A model generated the notes under the pieces. It saw only the letters and a list, made by a program, of their open reading frames with translations, did not search any database and was not told where the DNA came from. Positions 22,127-33,643 of a stretch of DNA of 64,000 bases are shown in pieces (the first letter of the stretch is position 1; the number at the start of each line of letters is the position of its first letter). Position numbers and translations under genes: made by a program. Origin of the DNA: Mesodorylaimus sp. YZB2_4 (Eukaryota; Nematoda; Enoplea; Dorylaimida; Dorylaimidae); NCBI GenBank assembly GCA_030248295.1, contig JASANH010001727.1:248001-312000 (forward strand). The letters are read 5' to 3'.

Positions 22127-23680
22127 CATTTGCGCCCCATGATGTGCCCCAAGAATTGACACCGAGCCAATAAGGAACGCCGCTCTCAATCCCCCAGCCA
22201 ATCAGCTTTGCTGCATGGAATCCGATCGACTTGCTGCCACTGTTCTGGCATGAATATACCCCTGAAACGGTGTTTATTTCGGGGCGCATTCCAGAAACAA
22301 GCATGTCATTTTATACCATTTTTGTAGTTTTTCATGAAGCTATCATAAACTTCAAGCGTTACGACAATCGGGCCGTGACTATAGATGTAGAGCTGCATAT
22401 CGTGAGCACCATTTGTGAAATGGATTGAGCTACCTGCGTCAAGAGGCCAAAAAATTAACGTTAGCTTGCCTTGATATGGCCTATCCAGAAAGGACTTCCA
22501 GGCTAGCTGGGGGGGGCGCTAAAGTAGTCGTCCATTTTTAGGGGGAGGGGGTGGATCAAGGCAAAATGGATGACAAGTTAATAGGAACCAGATATCTTTT
22601 ATGGATGACATTTCAACTCGCAATGAGATGGCATAAGGACACGTTCTGTGGGCATTGGACACGAAAAACGCACCTTTCCTTAAATCTTGATCATATGGGA
22701 TGGGATAGCCATTTTGGCATTCCTTGATACACTGTGGAGTGGATGCGTGCAATCGCTTGCTACTCTGTTCTGGCGGTATGGTATATGGCCTGCATCCATG
22801 CCCCGAAGCATATGGTCCACCAGTCACAATACCATTTCTTATCCAATATTGAAAGGCAGGAGCAACCAGGCCACCAGAATTGCTAAAAAACCAAAGGCAT
22901 TGCCATGGTGATGAGTAGGATATAATGTAGGCACTCGTACCAGTCACCACATTCCTTGCAGCAGCTTAGCAGATCTTCATCGGAAATATATGGACTGAAT
23001 TCGCCATTGCATTCGATACAGGTTATGTCCGACATGACAGACGAGCTTGCGGTAGCCTGAGAAGACGGTATATACATTTACTGTAATGTGTATTGACAGT
23101 ATATACATTTACTGTAATGTATATTTACAATATATACATTTACTGTAATGTATATTTACAGTATATACATTTACAGTATATTTATATGTATGCGTAGTAT
23201 GCATGTACGTGCACCAGTGCATATTATATAGTACTGTACTGTATGTATGATAAACTATGTATATACACACTACACTGACGATAAGCGGTGTTAGTCTGTA
23301 CCAAAGCAGCATTGACTTCACGGTGCCTTAATTAAGACACTGACCACAGTCTGCCCTGTCAGTCCATGGCTTACCCAACACGAACCACAACTCGACTGAT
23401 CACGAACTGTTCCAATAATAGCTGAGCAATTTGGCCAAGTCTCCCTGGCGTCAAATGATTCAGGCAGGTTTCCTCTAAGCAGAGGTTTATCCAATGCCTT
23501 CACCTCAGAGCCGACTGTCCCTGCTTTCCTCACACCAAGAAAACGTTTAAGTTGTTCAGAGCTCATCTCCTCAAATCGTTCGTTGTTCCCGTAAACCCAA
23601 GTCGGCTGTTCTGAAATAGAAGCCGACTGGATTTTACGAGACAGTAAAAACATCAAGAAAAGGAGAGGTAGAGCTGACAT
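22127..23680 (-). CDS. Cathepsin B-like cysteine protease, 3' end not found
   Basis: Secreted or lysosomal C1-family protease. Exons (minus): 23680-23375, 23056-22941, 22882-22674, 22433-22317, 22261-22127, with the same phases and nearly the same lengths as exons 1-5 of the gene at 12219. A signal peptide (MSALPLLFLMFLLSRKIQS) and propeptide (TWVYGNNERF) precede the mature start NLPESFDARETWPNC. The active-site Cys is kept (SSCGSCW), as is the His (IGFHAAKLIGWG) and Asn (GVNSWGTSWG). The occluding loop lacks the His-His pair that gives mammalian cathepsin B its dipeptidase activity, so endopeptidase activity is more likely. A last exon equal to FKILRG...CGIE was not found in the next 500 bases, only a weak ILRV-like trace near 22000-22040. 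The gene may be truncated, or the exon may lie beyond the 20402-21559 element. Confidence 0.85.
23068..23185. repeat. 31-bp tandem repeat in intron 1 of cathepsin gene 2
   Basis: Three full copies (23068-23098, 23099-23129, 23130-23160) and a partial fourth of a unit starting GTATATACATTTACTGTAAT. The unit is nearly self-complementary, so the array can fold. It ends about 10 bases before the exon 2 acceptor. Confidence 0.85.
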
Positions 23681-24119
23681 AGTCGCCGTACAATCACCCG
23701 TCTGCCCCAACTCTGTCATAGAAGATGATGTTATTGCGGACGTAAAGCACATGTGCAACATGGTAAACAAAAACGACTGGTGATAAGGCAGCCGCCGATA
23801 CGATGACTTATCTTTGGATGACTGCTGTGTCAAAGCATACTCGTACTTGGTATGAAAGAGTAAAAAAGACCCTAGAAGACAATATCCTGTGCTGTGCAAG
23901 GAGAATATGCAATAGGCGTGTTTGGCCTGTGGTTGGGTGTAACGGTGACAAGAAACCTCCGTTACACCTTTGAGGCCGCCTTGAAAGTCACAGTTGCGAG
24001 AAACGCATGAAATTTTACTCACAGATACTATGATCCATCGGCTATCGATAAAAAACCATTCGGATCGTTCACCGCTATTTCTAACTACCAGCTCAACTGC
24101 TTTTCCATGAACCTATGAT

Positions 24120-25125
24120 GGCACGAATTATCTAAGGACATTTTGTTCCATTCCCGAACCAGTATTCGCTTCATCCCGTCCAAACTGCGGTGTTGCTTGG
24201 CATTGACTCTTGACCCCAAATGCAATAGTCGAGCGGGCTGAGATTAGGTGATGATGGCGGCCATTCGTCCTCCGTGATGAAGGCTGGAGTGTGACTTTCC
24301 AATCACTCCTGCGTGGCTTTTATCGAATGTGCCGATGCGGAGTCCTGCTGGAAGATCCAGCCTCTATCTGGACGCAGCGTGTTGACATAGTGATCCTCCA
24401 AAACGGACTTTGATTCCAGAGAATTCACCATTGATTTCGACTCCTTTATCGATAAAACGCAATGGAAGTTGCCCATTTTGAGATATTGCTCCCCGAACCA
24501 TCACCAAACTTTTATTCTGATACGCTGTATGTGGTCAGAAATATGTTCAATTGATAGCGAATATACGACACTGTTATGGGCTCCGCTGGGCTTTGCTCCG
24601 TAACTAATAAGTTCTCATCAGAAAAAATGATTTTGTCAACATTATTTATTTTGCTGAGCCGCTTCGTCAACACTTTCTGCAAGCCTTCAGTCCCAGGTCA
24701 TACTGTAAAATGCGCCGGCCGGTATTGGTACTTGGTTGCCTCGACTGGCCGCCTACACGGAGCAGATGCAAAGCGTTTACGAAGCGGCGCAGCAAAATAA
24801 AAGATGTTGACAAAATAATTTTTTCTCCGACGAGAAGTTATTCGTTACGGAGCGAAGTCATAACGCCAAGAACAGTGTCGTATATTCGCGATCAATTGGA
24901 CATATATCTGACCATACAGCGTTGTCAGAATAAAAAGGTTCAATGATGGTTTGGGGAGCAATATCGCAAAATGAACAACTTCCATTGCATTTTATCAATA
25001 AAAGAGTCAAAATCAATGGTGAATTCTATCGAAAGTCCATCGTGGAGGATCACTTATTGCCCGAGGCCAGCACGCTGTATCTAGACTGAGGCTGGATCTT
25101 CCAGCAGGACTCCGCATCGGCACCT
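24120..25125. mobile_element. Two decayed mariner-type transposase copies, head to head
   Basis: The left copy reads on the minus strand (about 24690 down to 24120) and the right copy on the plus strand (about 24780 to 25125); their shared part forms an inverted repeat of about 330 bases. The right copy shows FFSDEKLFVTE, MMVWGAISQNEQLPLHFINK and WIFQQDSAS. The left copy shows WIFQQDSASAH, then WPPSSPNLSPLDYCIWG, the usual mariner/Tc1 block around the second and third catalytic acids. Both carry stops and shifts and neither is complete. No terminal repeats were identified. Confidence 0.85.
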
Positions 25126-26379
25126 TCCGTTGGCATCGCTGGATCCGTTGGCTTGCCTTCGTTGGCTGGTACTGTAGATACTGTAATCTCCCCCCCCCCC
25201 CCCCACAGGCGAGGCAGAAACCCTCCCTCTTGCTCCTACGACTAGGAGCATGCCCCCCGCAATACCTTCCTCAATCGCCATTCAGCCAGCTGCACACAGC
25301 ATGTCTACTCGAATCCTCACATTACCCCAGGGCTATTAGATGCACGAGTCAGGCTCTTACTGAGTGGGCGTATGAAGGATATTTATTACGGGCAGCATAC
25401 GGTCATCGGTCCTGCTCATATCCATGCGCCTTGGCACAGCAGGAATATCTGCTGCCAGTTAGGACCAAGAAAGCAGTATACCAATTACTATCTGTTTTCT
25501 TTCGGGAATGTACACGCGGTTCATGCGGTGACGTGGAGGGCGTGTATATTCTCAAAGAAAACAGGTTATAGACACTAGATCAGGTCAGGTTCAACCTGGC
25601 CCCACCCGACCCGAAAATTCCTGATCCAAAATTTCAGGTGGGGTTGCCCGAATTTGTTATAAGCAGTTGACAAGAATGGTGGTCAAGGGAATTATGATTG
25701 GCGCAGATTTGGCAAAGAATAAAGTCCAGGCTTTTCCAGCAAGGTATACCTAGGAACTCACTTCTTCATATTTAGAAATCAAATGTGACTAAACTTCTAA
25801 CGCGGATAAAACCTGCCAGAAATTATTAAATCTTATCCAGACTATGGTCAGTCCCATCCATTCATCAGAGTCGCTACTGTTAATGAGAACTTAATCAGAA
25901 ATGGCCCTTACGCAGAAATTACACAGAAAATGTGGCCAGTAATGTCTCTCAATCAGCCTGACATTCTTGGATGTTACGCAGAATGAAGCTCTTCTTGACT
26001 ACGAACTTTTTGAACTTGGGGAGTTCAAAAAGTTTGTAGCCAGAGTACCTTGTACATGGCACCAATCAGTCTGGACCTGGCACCCAGCTATTCGAAAAAC
26101 CTAAAAAAGTCAATGGGGGAAAAGATTTTTGGATGATGAGAAAGTGAAATCGCCGGCAAAAGAGTTTTTAAAGGGGTGTGAGAAATCTTTCTTCTTTTTA
26201 AAGGGTACATATGCACAAATTGCAGCAACGTTTTTAAGCAAGTGCATTGGTATCGCGGTCTGGCCATTGAAGAAGCAACGCTCTTTTGTGGACGGGCTTG
26301 TATAGAGCCAGTTGTTTTACCTTTAGTTAGCTGGTCAGAAGCCAAAGCTAACAAGCAAGGCTGTTCGGGGATCAGCGTT

Positions 26380-26625
26380 GCACAGCATTGTCCCTGTAGA
26401 GGGAAGGCCTGCCAGTGTTCTCACTGTCCACTCTTCCATCTCTCCACAGAGAGCACTAATATCGGGTGACTCACCCATTCAAGGACCAGCGTGCAAGGCC
26501 AACGAGGGTTTATGGTTCGCAAACCAACCTCCATCACTGGGGATCGAACCCGGGACGAGTCCAGTCACTCGCTACCAAGCAATACGTAGAGACGAATGCC
26601 GAACCACTGCACTACTGCGGCCGCA
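26380..26625 (-). repeat. tRNA-derived SINE, family S1
   Basis: On the minus strand the element starts GCCGCAGTAGTGCAGTGG (box A region), then GGGTTCGATCCC (box B), then the body GATGGAGGTTGGTTTGCG and CCTTGCACGCTGG. This is the best preserved head of the family here. Confidence 0.8.
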
Positions 26626-27419
26626 GCGCGTCTTAACAGTGCGCACCATCTTGTTAGTCAGCGGCCTCATAAGTAATAATTTGAATTCTCAGGATCTCAT
26701 TATTGAAGTAGTGTACGTAGTGATGTGCTACTCTATTGAGAGTAGTGTACGTACATATGTAGTGTTGAAACATATGTCTTGATGTTTGAGTGCACACTAG
26801 GTGCTTGTATCAATCCGTCATCAGGGTCAATTACACGGTGACGTTGGTCCCAGGATGTGAGTCCATATTGAGCCCTGAAGCCCCTGAACCCGAGCTTGAA
26901 AATAGGCAAGGCTTAGAGGAGGGGTGACTTCGTAGTAGTGTTACGGGTGGCTTCCCGAGCTCCGACCGCTCTTCCCTTACGTTTACTCAACAGTGGCCTC
27001 TTTGCAACTGGCCTCTCCATTAAATACGACCAGCTAACCTACCCAAAAAGCCTAACTTATCTACCTGCCAAAATCTAAAACAGCCATAAGTAATCTACTT
27101 GGCACCGTATTCACTCGCCACTAGCATCACCGCTCCACTAAAAGCTGGACCTGCCGAAACATCGACTAACGACTAACCAACTATCCTCTCGGTGCCAATT
27201 CCCGAATAACATAAAAACTTCTACCACCACTAAACAATGGCATAGATAGCGCCTCCAGTGCATAACACATTTATATACTTGTCACAGTAGCAGCCAGCAG
27301 GGGTTAGATGTCAATCATTTTTAGACGTTAAGTATCAAATTACTGTAGACTGCCTACATATTGAACAAGCATTCGCTGATCATCTATTAGGCATGGATTA
27401 TTCTCTACAGCCTATTGCT

Positions 27420-27750
27420 GCACTGTTTCAGGGAACTGGTCTGTCTCTCCTAAGTCGGGGCCAGCACGAGACTGATCGTGAGAGCGAGATCGAGGTCGAA
27501 TGTCCAGTCTGGTTTGCAGGCACCAGTCGAAGACTGGTCTTACATTCCTGGTCTGAACTGGTCTATGAGCACTTCGAGCTCAGGTCTGTCAGAGCCCCTT
27601 TGACAGCCGACATATGCGGCTGCTCCCCGAATCGTGAGTCTACAGTACATACGACCCTCTTAATGCGGGACAGTTAAAGCTCATCGAGAAGTGTCAGTGG
27701 CCTGCGTGGAATTGCTCCTTTGTTAAACCATCCCCTGGTCAGCCCTAGTC
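27420..27750 (+). repeat. Dispersed repeat family S4, copy 1
   Basis: Matches 32700-33030 over about 330 bases in the same direction: GCGAGATCGAGGTCGA, TGGTCTGAACT, TGCGGCTGCTCCCCGAA, GGGACAGT.AAAGCTCATC, and CCTC/CCCCTGGTCAG.CCTAGT. Family not named. Confidence 0.65.
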
Positions 27751-29585
27751 TGCTACAGTTGGTTGCGTACAAAATACGCATACGCAAGGTTTGCGTATTG
27801 CGCATTGTAATTTGTATAACCGGTGTACGCATGTAAGCATACGCAAACTGGCTTGTAAGCAATACATACAACGCGTACGCCAATACAAGCAGCTTGAGCT
27901 AAATCATAAATTAGTGCGCATTTTTTCTAACGATGGCGACGATAGATTGGGCAAATGTGCTAACACCCCTTCTTACTCCGTATTCCTTGTCTCAGGGTTA
28001 TTGTCTGTAAGGCATCTGCGTGTTTGAGTCATGCCTCATTTCAATTGCGAACTGTCTCGCGCGTAGAAGGAAGGGCTACCGCAAATAACCCTACATAACC
28101 ACATCTATCTCCTTCATACTTCTTTTTTTGACCTTTTATGATTGTTCCCCATGTCGCCATAAAGCTCTCACAAAAGCCTCATAAAGCCCCCCCAGCATAA
28201 AGAAAAATTTTTTGTGCAACTTTGCACGCAGTGGTTCCTGTCCAGGCTTCACAGTAAGGAGTAAGTAGGATAGTTTGTAGCGATTCTGTAACTACGCTAA
28301 TTTAACCTTATTTAGCCTCCACGGTTAGGATTTCTCATGTACATTATGTAGGAGACCAAGAGGAGTGGGTGGAAGAAGTTGTATTCGATTCCGCGAAGTG
28401 ATTCACTTGTTTGGAGTTCTGAGGTTGCTCAATGATGATCCCCCCAAAATGCTGGAATGCTGTGAAAACACTTGCTTTTATCATCCAATAGGGTCAAATG
28501 GAATTGCGGCAAGCATTCCTATAAGACATTTTAAGAACCCTGTCATTCATAAAAATTCTTATCCGATGCAAGTGTTCTTATCCGAATTTTGTGCAAGAAA
28601 TTTGGAACGTCTTAGCAATGTTTTGTGAGCGTGTGGTCGCTACGCTGCAAGCCTCCAAAAGCTAGGCTAGAAGGTTATGTCAAAGAAACTGTCAGTCATT
28701 CAGGTCTGCGGCCTCAAAGCCAAAGTGTGTACTAGGTTTTTGATTATACAAATCGTAAGTATGACATTGTGTCATCGTGGCTATGGCATCTTCCGCCAGT
28801 GCTGAACGAGTGCTTCAAAAAGTACCGCGCTGGAACTATTCATGGAAATTAAGGCATCGATTGGGTGGGAGATGAAAAATACTTGGAAAGAGTCCATGAT
28901 CGAAGCTGACAGGAATTTTTCCGGTTGGACTTTTAAAGCTGACCGTAAGCGGCAGCGAAATGTACTGCGGCTGTGTCAAAATGATCTTGCAGCTGTTTCG
29001 GTCGCTGATAGTTTTAGTCAAGGGTACATAGTTAGTTACAGTATGGAGCTAGAAACAGACTAAAAAATACACAATACGCAAACTTGTATGCATACTTTGC
29101 GGAGTACGAAATTTGCGTATAAGCATACGCATTCAAATCGAGTATTTTTACCAACCTTAGCTGTTCTAGAGCGAGCAAAGAATTTCACCATGAGGAAAAG
29201 TTCAAAAACAAAATGCATGGATCAGTCTGTCCCATCATCAAGTGTTTTCGAAGGGACTTTGCGCATTCTTCTTCGACTGTTGGCCACGATTGCATCACCT
29301 CTTCGCATCCACCCGCTCTCGTACTTTGCCACGTTGTGCACTTGCACTCGCTCACCACTTGTGCCCGTGCAAAATATGCACGGAACTCGGTGACGATAGC
29401 CTTATCATATCGGCCTAGTATACCCGCAAATCGGCTTACCTTTCATATTTAAGTTTGGGCTTAGCGTGGTACAGGACAGTCCTGGGCGAATTTGATTTGT
29501 CTTGTCAAAACAACGCCTAGAGAAGAAACTTTTCGCCGGGACAAGATTCATGCACTTTTACTAAACTATTGCAAGCACATTAAGA

Positions 29586-32500
29586 ATGAGGGCCATTGTC
29601 GTACGCGATTATGGTGGACCAGAAGTATTGCATTTGGAGGATGTACCCATTCCTCAAGCTGCCTTCAAAGAGGTAAAAAGATCAGCACGTTGGGATTGCT
29701 TGGTAATCTGAAAATTCTTTGGTGATACTTTGAAATTCTACAGTAAACTCGTCATTTTTCTGCAATAATTATCGCCAGAAAACGAAAATGAGATCTAACA
29801 GTGAGATTTTTTAGAAAAATTCAAGGCGTTTGTCTGATTTCTGTTCCTGCGGGATTCCTAATCGGCATGTCCTGTAGGGGATGGGGCGACCAAAAAGTAC
29901 CTACTGCCTGGGCAATAGACTTCTGTGAGACCTCTCACTTTGTTGTGTCCAGACATTCGTCATCAGTTTTAGAAGCGGAGTTTTATTTATTCTGGGACAA
30001 TCCCTGGTTCGATCCCCGATGATGGAGGTCGGCTTGCGAGCCATAAACCCTCGCTGACCTTGCGCGCCAGGCCCACCCTTGGGCGTGGCCTCCTCGTTTG
30101 GCTTCAGTGACCCACCCAAGCCAAATGAGGAGACAGTGTGAACCCTGTCGAACACCGACAGGGTTTACAGCCCGCCCGCCATCGTCCGAGGAAGTCGGTG
30201 TCCTGTCCAGGATGCCCTCGCGTGGAGGTGCTCCTAGTGGAGACACGCAGAGGGACCCTGTCGTGTGTGCTGGTCCCTGACAGCCTTGCGCCTGATGGCC
30301 AGCCATGGCAAAACAGGCTCAGGTTCATAATATTATATTTTTGATGTTTTTTGTGTCCCACGCTCTCATTCACATGCCGTGCATGGAGTCTCATATTTCA
30401 CTGTGCTTATTTAGGTTCTGGTCCGCGTTCACGCAGCGGGAGTGAATCCAGTAGACACTTACATCAGGGCTGGTAAGTTTTCGAGGGGTCGACTATACAA
30501 TGCTGCACACTTCCCATTTCAGGCGCATTCGCCCAACACCCGACCCTGGGCAAGCTGCCCTTCGTGCCTGGCATGGATGGAGCTGGCGTCGTTGAAGCCG
30601 TTGGGCCTGGTGTAACCCGTTTCAAGGTGAGTATAGAGGTTTCTTTAGGGTGTACACAAGTGCCGAGTGCGGAGTAGAGTGAGTGGGAACAATGGTCGGT
30701 GGCAGTGCTCAAAGCACTGCTGAAAGCGTCACCCGTCAGGGTGATGTTTCAGCCATGGATTAGGTCGGAACACTTGGTTGGCTGTCCTGGGTTTTGGCGT
30801 GGTGCAAAAGCTCCACGGGTCACTCCCTCCAGTAATACGGAGACAAATGGTCGATAAAGAAGGAGAAGCCTTGGGGTGCTGGCTCTAGAATCCGGGTTCT
30901 CTCATGGGGCCTGGGCTGGATACAGTTATTCCACTGGATAGCTGCCGACATCGTGGGGTAGCGACTTACAGGAGATGCGCTCTTGATGGCATGCATCCCT
31001 GATAGACCCTAGTCGGTGGCAAGATGGGGGCAACTAATAAGAACCCCACCCAGCAGGAAAAGGGCCGAAAAATTCAGTAGAGCCTGCTGTGGAACGACCT
31101 TTTTTAAGCCGTGGTAGGCCGTCTTATAGCTATCTCTGATAGCAGTCAGACCATATGACAAACCCTATGGGCGGGGTGGTGGTGTTACTCAGAGACAATG
31201 CTAAGCTTTGAACTTCCATTGTGTCTGACTTTTGTTACGTGGGGGTGGGCGGGCTTCATGTTTTCGCACAGGTGGGTCAAGTCCAAATCTCTGAATAAGA
31301 ATCCTGATTTTTCATGAAATGTACATACGTGCTGCATTTTGGTATCCACGCCTCAAATCTTCAAATCCTGTTTCTGTTTCTAGAAAGGCGATCGTGTGCT
31401 GACGCTGTCCATGAATCAAGGCAATTATGCCGAGTATGCCATCTGCCCAGAGCAGCACACTTTCCGTCTGCCAGCATCAGTATCATTCCAACAAGGCGCC
31501 AGTGTGGGCGTGCCATACTTCACTGCCTACCGAGCTCTTTTCCAAACGTAAGCTTATCTAAGCTAATGCTTTCCCGAATAGAATTATAATTTTTTCAGCG
31601 GCAAGTCGAAATCAGCTAAATCGGTGCTCATCCACGGCGCTAGTGGAGGAGCAGGCTTGGCTTCGGTGCAGGTGGCCAAGGAGGCTGGCATGGTCGTGTA
31701 TGGAACAGCTGGAACTGAAGCGGGCTTGAAGCTGGTCAAAGAAGCTGGGGCCGATTTTGTATTCAATCATCGGGAGCAAGGCTACGATCAGAAGATCAGG
31801 GTAAGTGCTGAGTTCAGAAGCAGATGCCCGCTAGGTCAGAAATGTAGGAGAGCTTTTGGAGAGAACCATGCAAACACTTTGGAACAAACTTTTTTTAGCG
31901 AGCAGGGCTTTTATTAGCAGCTAGCTAGCCTGCGTTATCTACCTAGCATGGGAGCATGGGTAGCATTTAAGATGTGTTCATGTGCATGTTTTACCACGTC
32001 ACTAAACACAGGTATGGGCGATGGAGGGTGAAGGAACTAACTTTGTAACTTCACACCTACCGTAAGAGGTAGACGCATAACCTACACATACAGTAGCAGG
32101 CCATGGTGCTGGGTAATGTGGGGGCAAACTCTTGAAATGAAGTAATCTACAGATCCGATATCTACGTTTTTTGGCCTAGGCGGCAGGTATTATCATGTTT
32201 TACTGGTACCTGAAACACTAAAGTGCACTCAAGCTGGTAGATACGGAAACTAGAGTACCAATTATCAAATTTTCACCTTATGGCCATAATTTTGGAATCA
32301 CAAAGTGACTTTTTCAGGAAGCTTCAAACGGGGAAGGTGTCGATATGATATTGGAAATGGCGGCTAATGCGAATCTGGATAGAGATTTGCAATTGATCAA
32401 GAAGCAGGGCATCATTGCTGTAAGATCGTCGAGTAACTGCAGCTATGCTTTGAAGAAATTTCTGAGGAACTTCTGTTTTGTTTTTTATTGCTATGCTGGC

Positions 32501-33643
32501 AAGCGATCATATTTTTGGCTGCATCTCTATTTGTATTTATTGCAGGTCATTGGTTCTCGCGGCACGATCGAAATCAATCCCGGCCATCTTATGAGCAAGG
32601 AAGCTAGAATTGTTGGCGTGCTTCTCCTGGACATGAATGACGTAAGTGCCCTTCTGAGCGCATCTTACTCCATGTGCAATAGGCGTGGGCTAGTCTCTTG
32701 CACCTATCAGTGCACTGGTTCAAGCAATGGCCCGCTTCTCCTAAATCAGGACCAGCATAAGACTGTAAGCGAGATCGAGGTCGAGTGACTGGTTTAGTAC
32801 AGTATGCAGGCATCAGTTGTTGAGCTGCTTTTAAGTCCTTGGTCTGAACTTGTTCCTGAGCACTTCCGTTGAGCCCTGTCTATGGGAGCCCCGTCGACGA
32901 CCGACACGTGCGGCTGCTCCCCGAACTGACAGTCTACACGGCCGTCGTGGTTTGGGACAGTAAAAGCTCATCACGAAGTGTCTGCGTGTGGTAGTTCCTG
33001 TTGTTGAGCCCTCCTCTGGTCAGTCCTAGTATGGGGCTAGCCAAGGATTTCAAATGCAACTTGCCTCCATCTAGAGCCATACTGCATGTTTTGCTTACGA
33101 GTACATACAGTAGTTAGATTACAGCTCGTGTTCATGTTTGTGCTTACCACATCACCAAGCGCAGGTATAAGGGACACATTGTACATACAAGATGGCTTAC
33201 CCCGTTGCGAGTCGAAGTAACCGCAACTGGCGTGACAGGCGTACGGACTCCTCTGATTGCGAGTTCTGTGCAAGTAAAACCCTGCCGCAGTGGATCTGAC
33301 TTATCGGAGGTGCCACAGTGGTGGGTGGTAGTTGCGAGATCAGATTATAGGTGCTGTAAGCTAATGCTCACATGTATGTGGGCCATGTAGCTGCTGCATT
33401 TAATCTCTCCCCCCCCCCCCCCCCAGCCACGTCCCAGAGTATAAAGGCCACAGACGAGCTTGTTTATTGCCATTTCAGAACGACATCAATGAAGCTGGCA
33501 CGGCTATCGTGCGCGGTTTGTCCAATGGCACTTTGGTTCCAATTATCGACAAGGAATACAAGCTCGAGAACGCGGCAGCCGCCCACAAGGACATTATCGA
33601 TAGTTCAGGTGCCAAGGGAAAATTAGTGCTTACCATCCAGTGA
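29586..33643 (+). CDS. Quinone oxidoreductase (zeta-crystallin family), copy A
   Basis: NADPH-dependent quinone reductase of the zinc-free medium-chain dehydrogenase family, cytosolic. Eight exons: 29586-29672, 30415-30472, 30523-30626, 31384-31547, 31599-31800, 32318-32419, 32546-32641, 33479-33643; all junctions are GT-AG and in phase (325 residues, normal length). It opens MRAIVVRDYGGPEVL. The catalytic-domain signature HAAGVNPVDTYIRAG and PFVPGMDGAG follow, then the nucleotide-binding turn IHGASGGAGLASVQ (about residues 149-162). YGTAGTEAGL and VIGSRGTIEINP complete the fold; it ends GKLVLTIQ. No structural zinc loop. A tandem duplicate follows at 36243. Introns hold a SINE (30000-30310), repeat S4 and poly-C, and share nothing obvious with the introns of copy B. 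Confidence 0.95.
30000..30310 (+). repeat. tRNA-derived SINE, family S1, in quinone reductase A intron 1
   Basis: Box B CTGGTTCGATCCCCG, then GATGGAGGTCGGCTTGCGAG, CTCGCTGACCTTGCG and ATCGTCCGAGGAAGTCGGTG, GGATGCCCTCG match the copy at 8985-9285 in order. The box A head is missing. Confidence 0.75.
30680..30770 (+). repeat. Dispersed repeat family S2, copy 1
   Basis: CCCGTCAGGGTGATGTTTCA, GCCATGGATTAGGTCGG matches the reverse complements of 56340-56410 and 57920-58000. Short, no coding capacity. Confidence 0.55.
31975..32110 (+). repeat. Dispersed repeat family S5, copy 1
   Basis: TACCACGTCACTAAACACAGG followed by GGAGGGTG and GAGGTAGACGCATAACC resembles 40665-40800 (CACCACATCACTAAACGCAGG ... 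GAGGCAGATGCATACCC), with a weaker member at 33125-33250. It lies in intron 5 of copy A. Confidence 0.45.
32700..33030 (+). repeat. Dispersed repeat family S4, copy 2
   Basis: Second member of the family described at 27420-27750, same orientation, inside intron 7 of quinone reductase A. TGCGGCTGCTCCCCGAACTG is among the shared words. Confidence 0.65.

Larger units (their letters stand above)
25126..29585. other. Repeat-rich intergenic region before the quinone reductases
   Basis: No gene recognised. Contents in order: C run near 25190-25204; an 18-bp stem hairpin at 25999-26039; SINE S1 (-) at 26380-26625; repeat S4 at 27420-27750; TACGCA-rich blocks at 27770-27895 and 29060-29140 around about 1.2 kb of unknown DNA. 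Frames at 28365-28628 and 28842-29063 show no family likeness. Confidence 0.6.

Noticed and set aside
25999-26039. microRNA precursor
   Set aside because: The stem is only 18 pairs with a 5-base loop, too short for a pre-miRNA.
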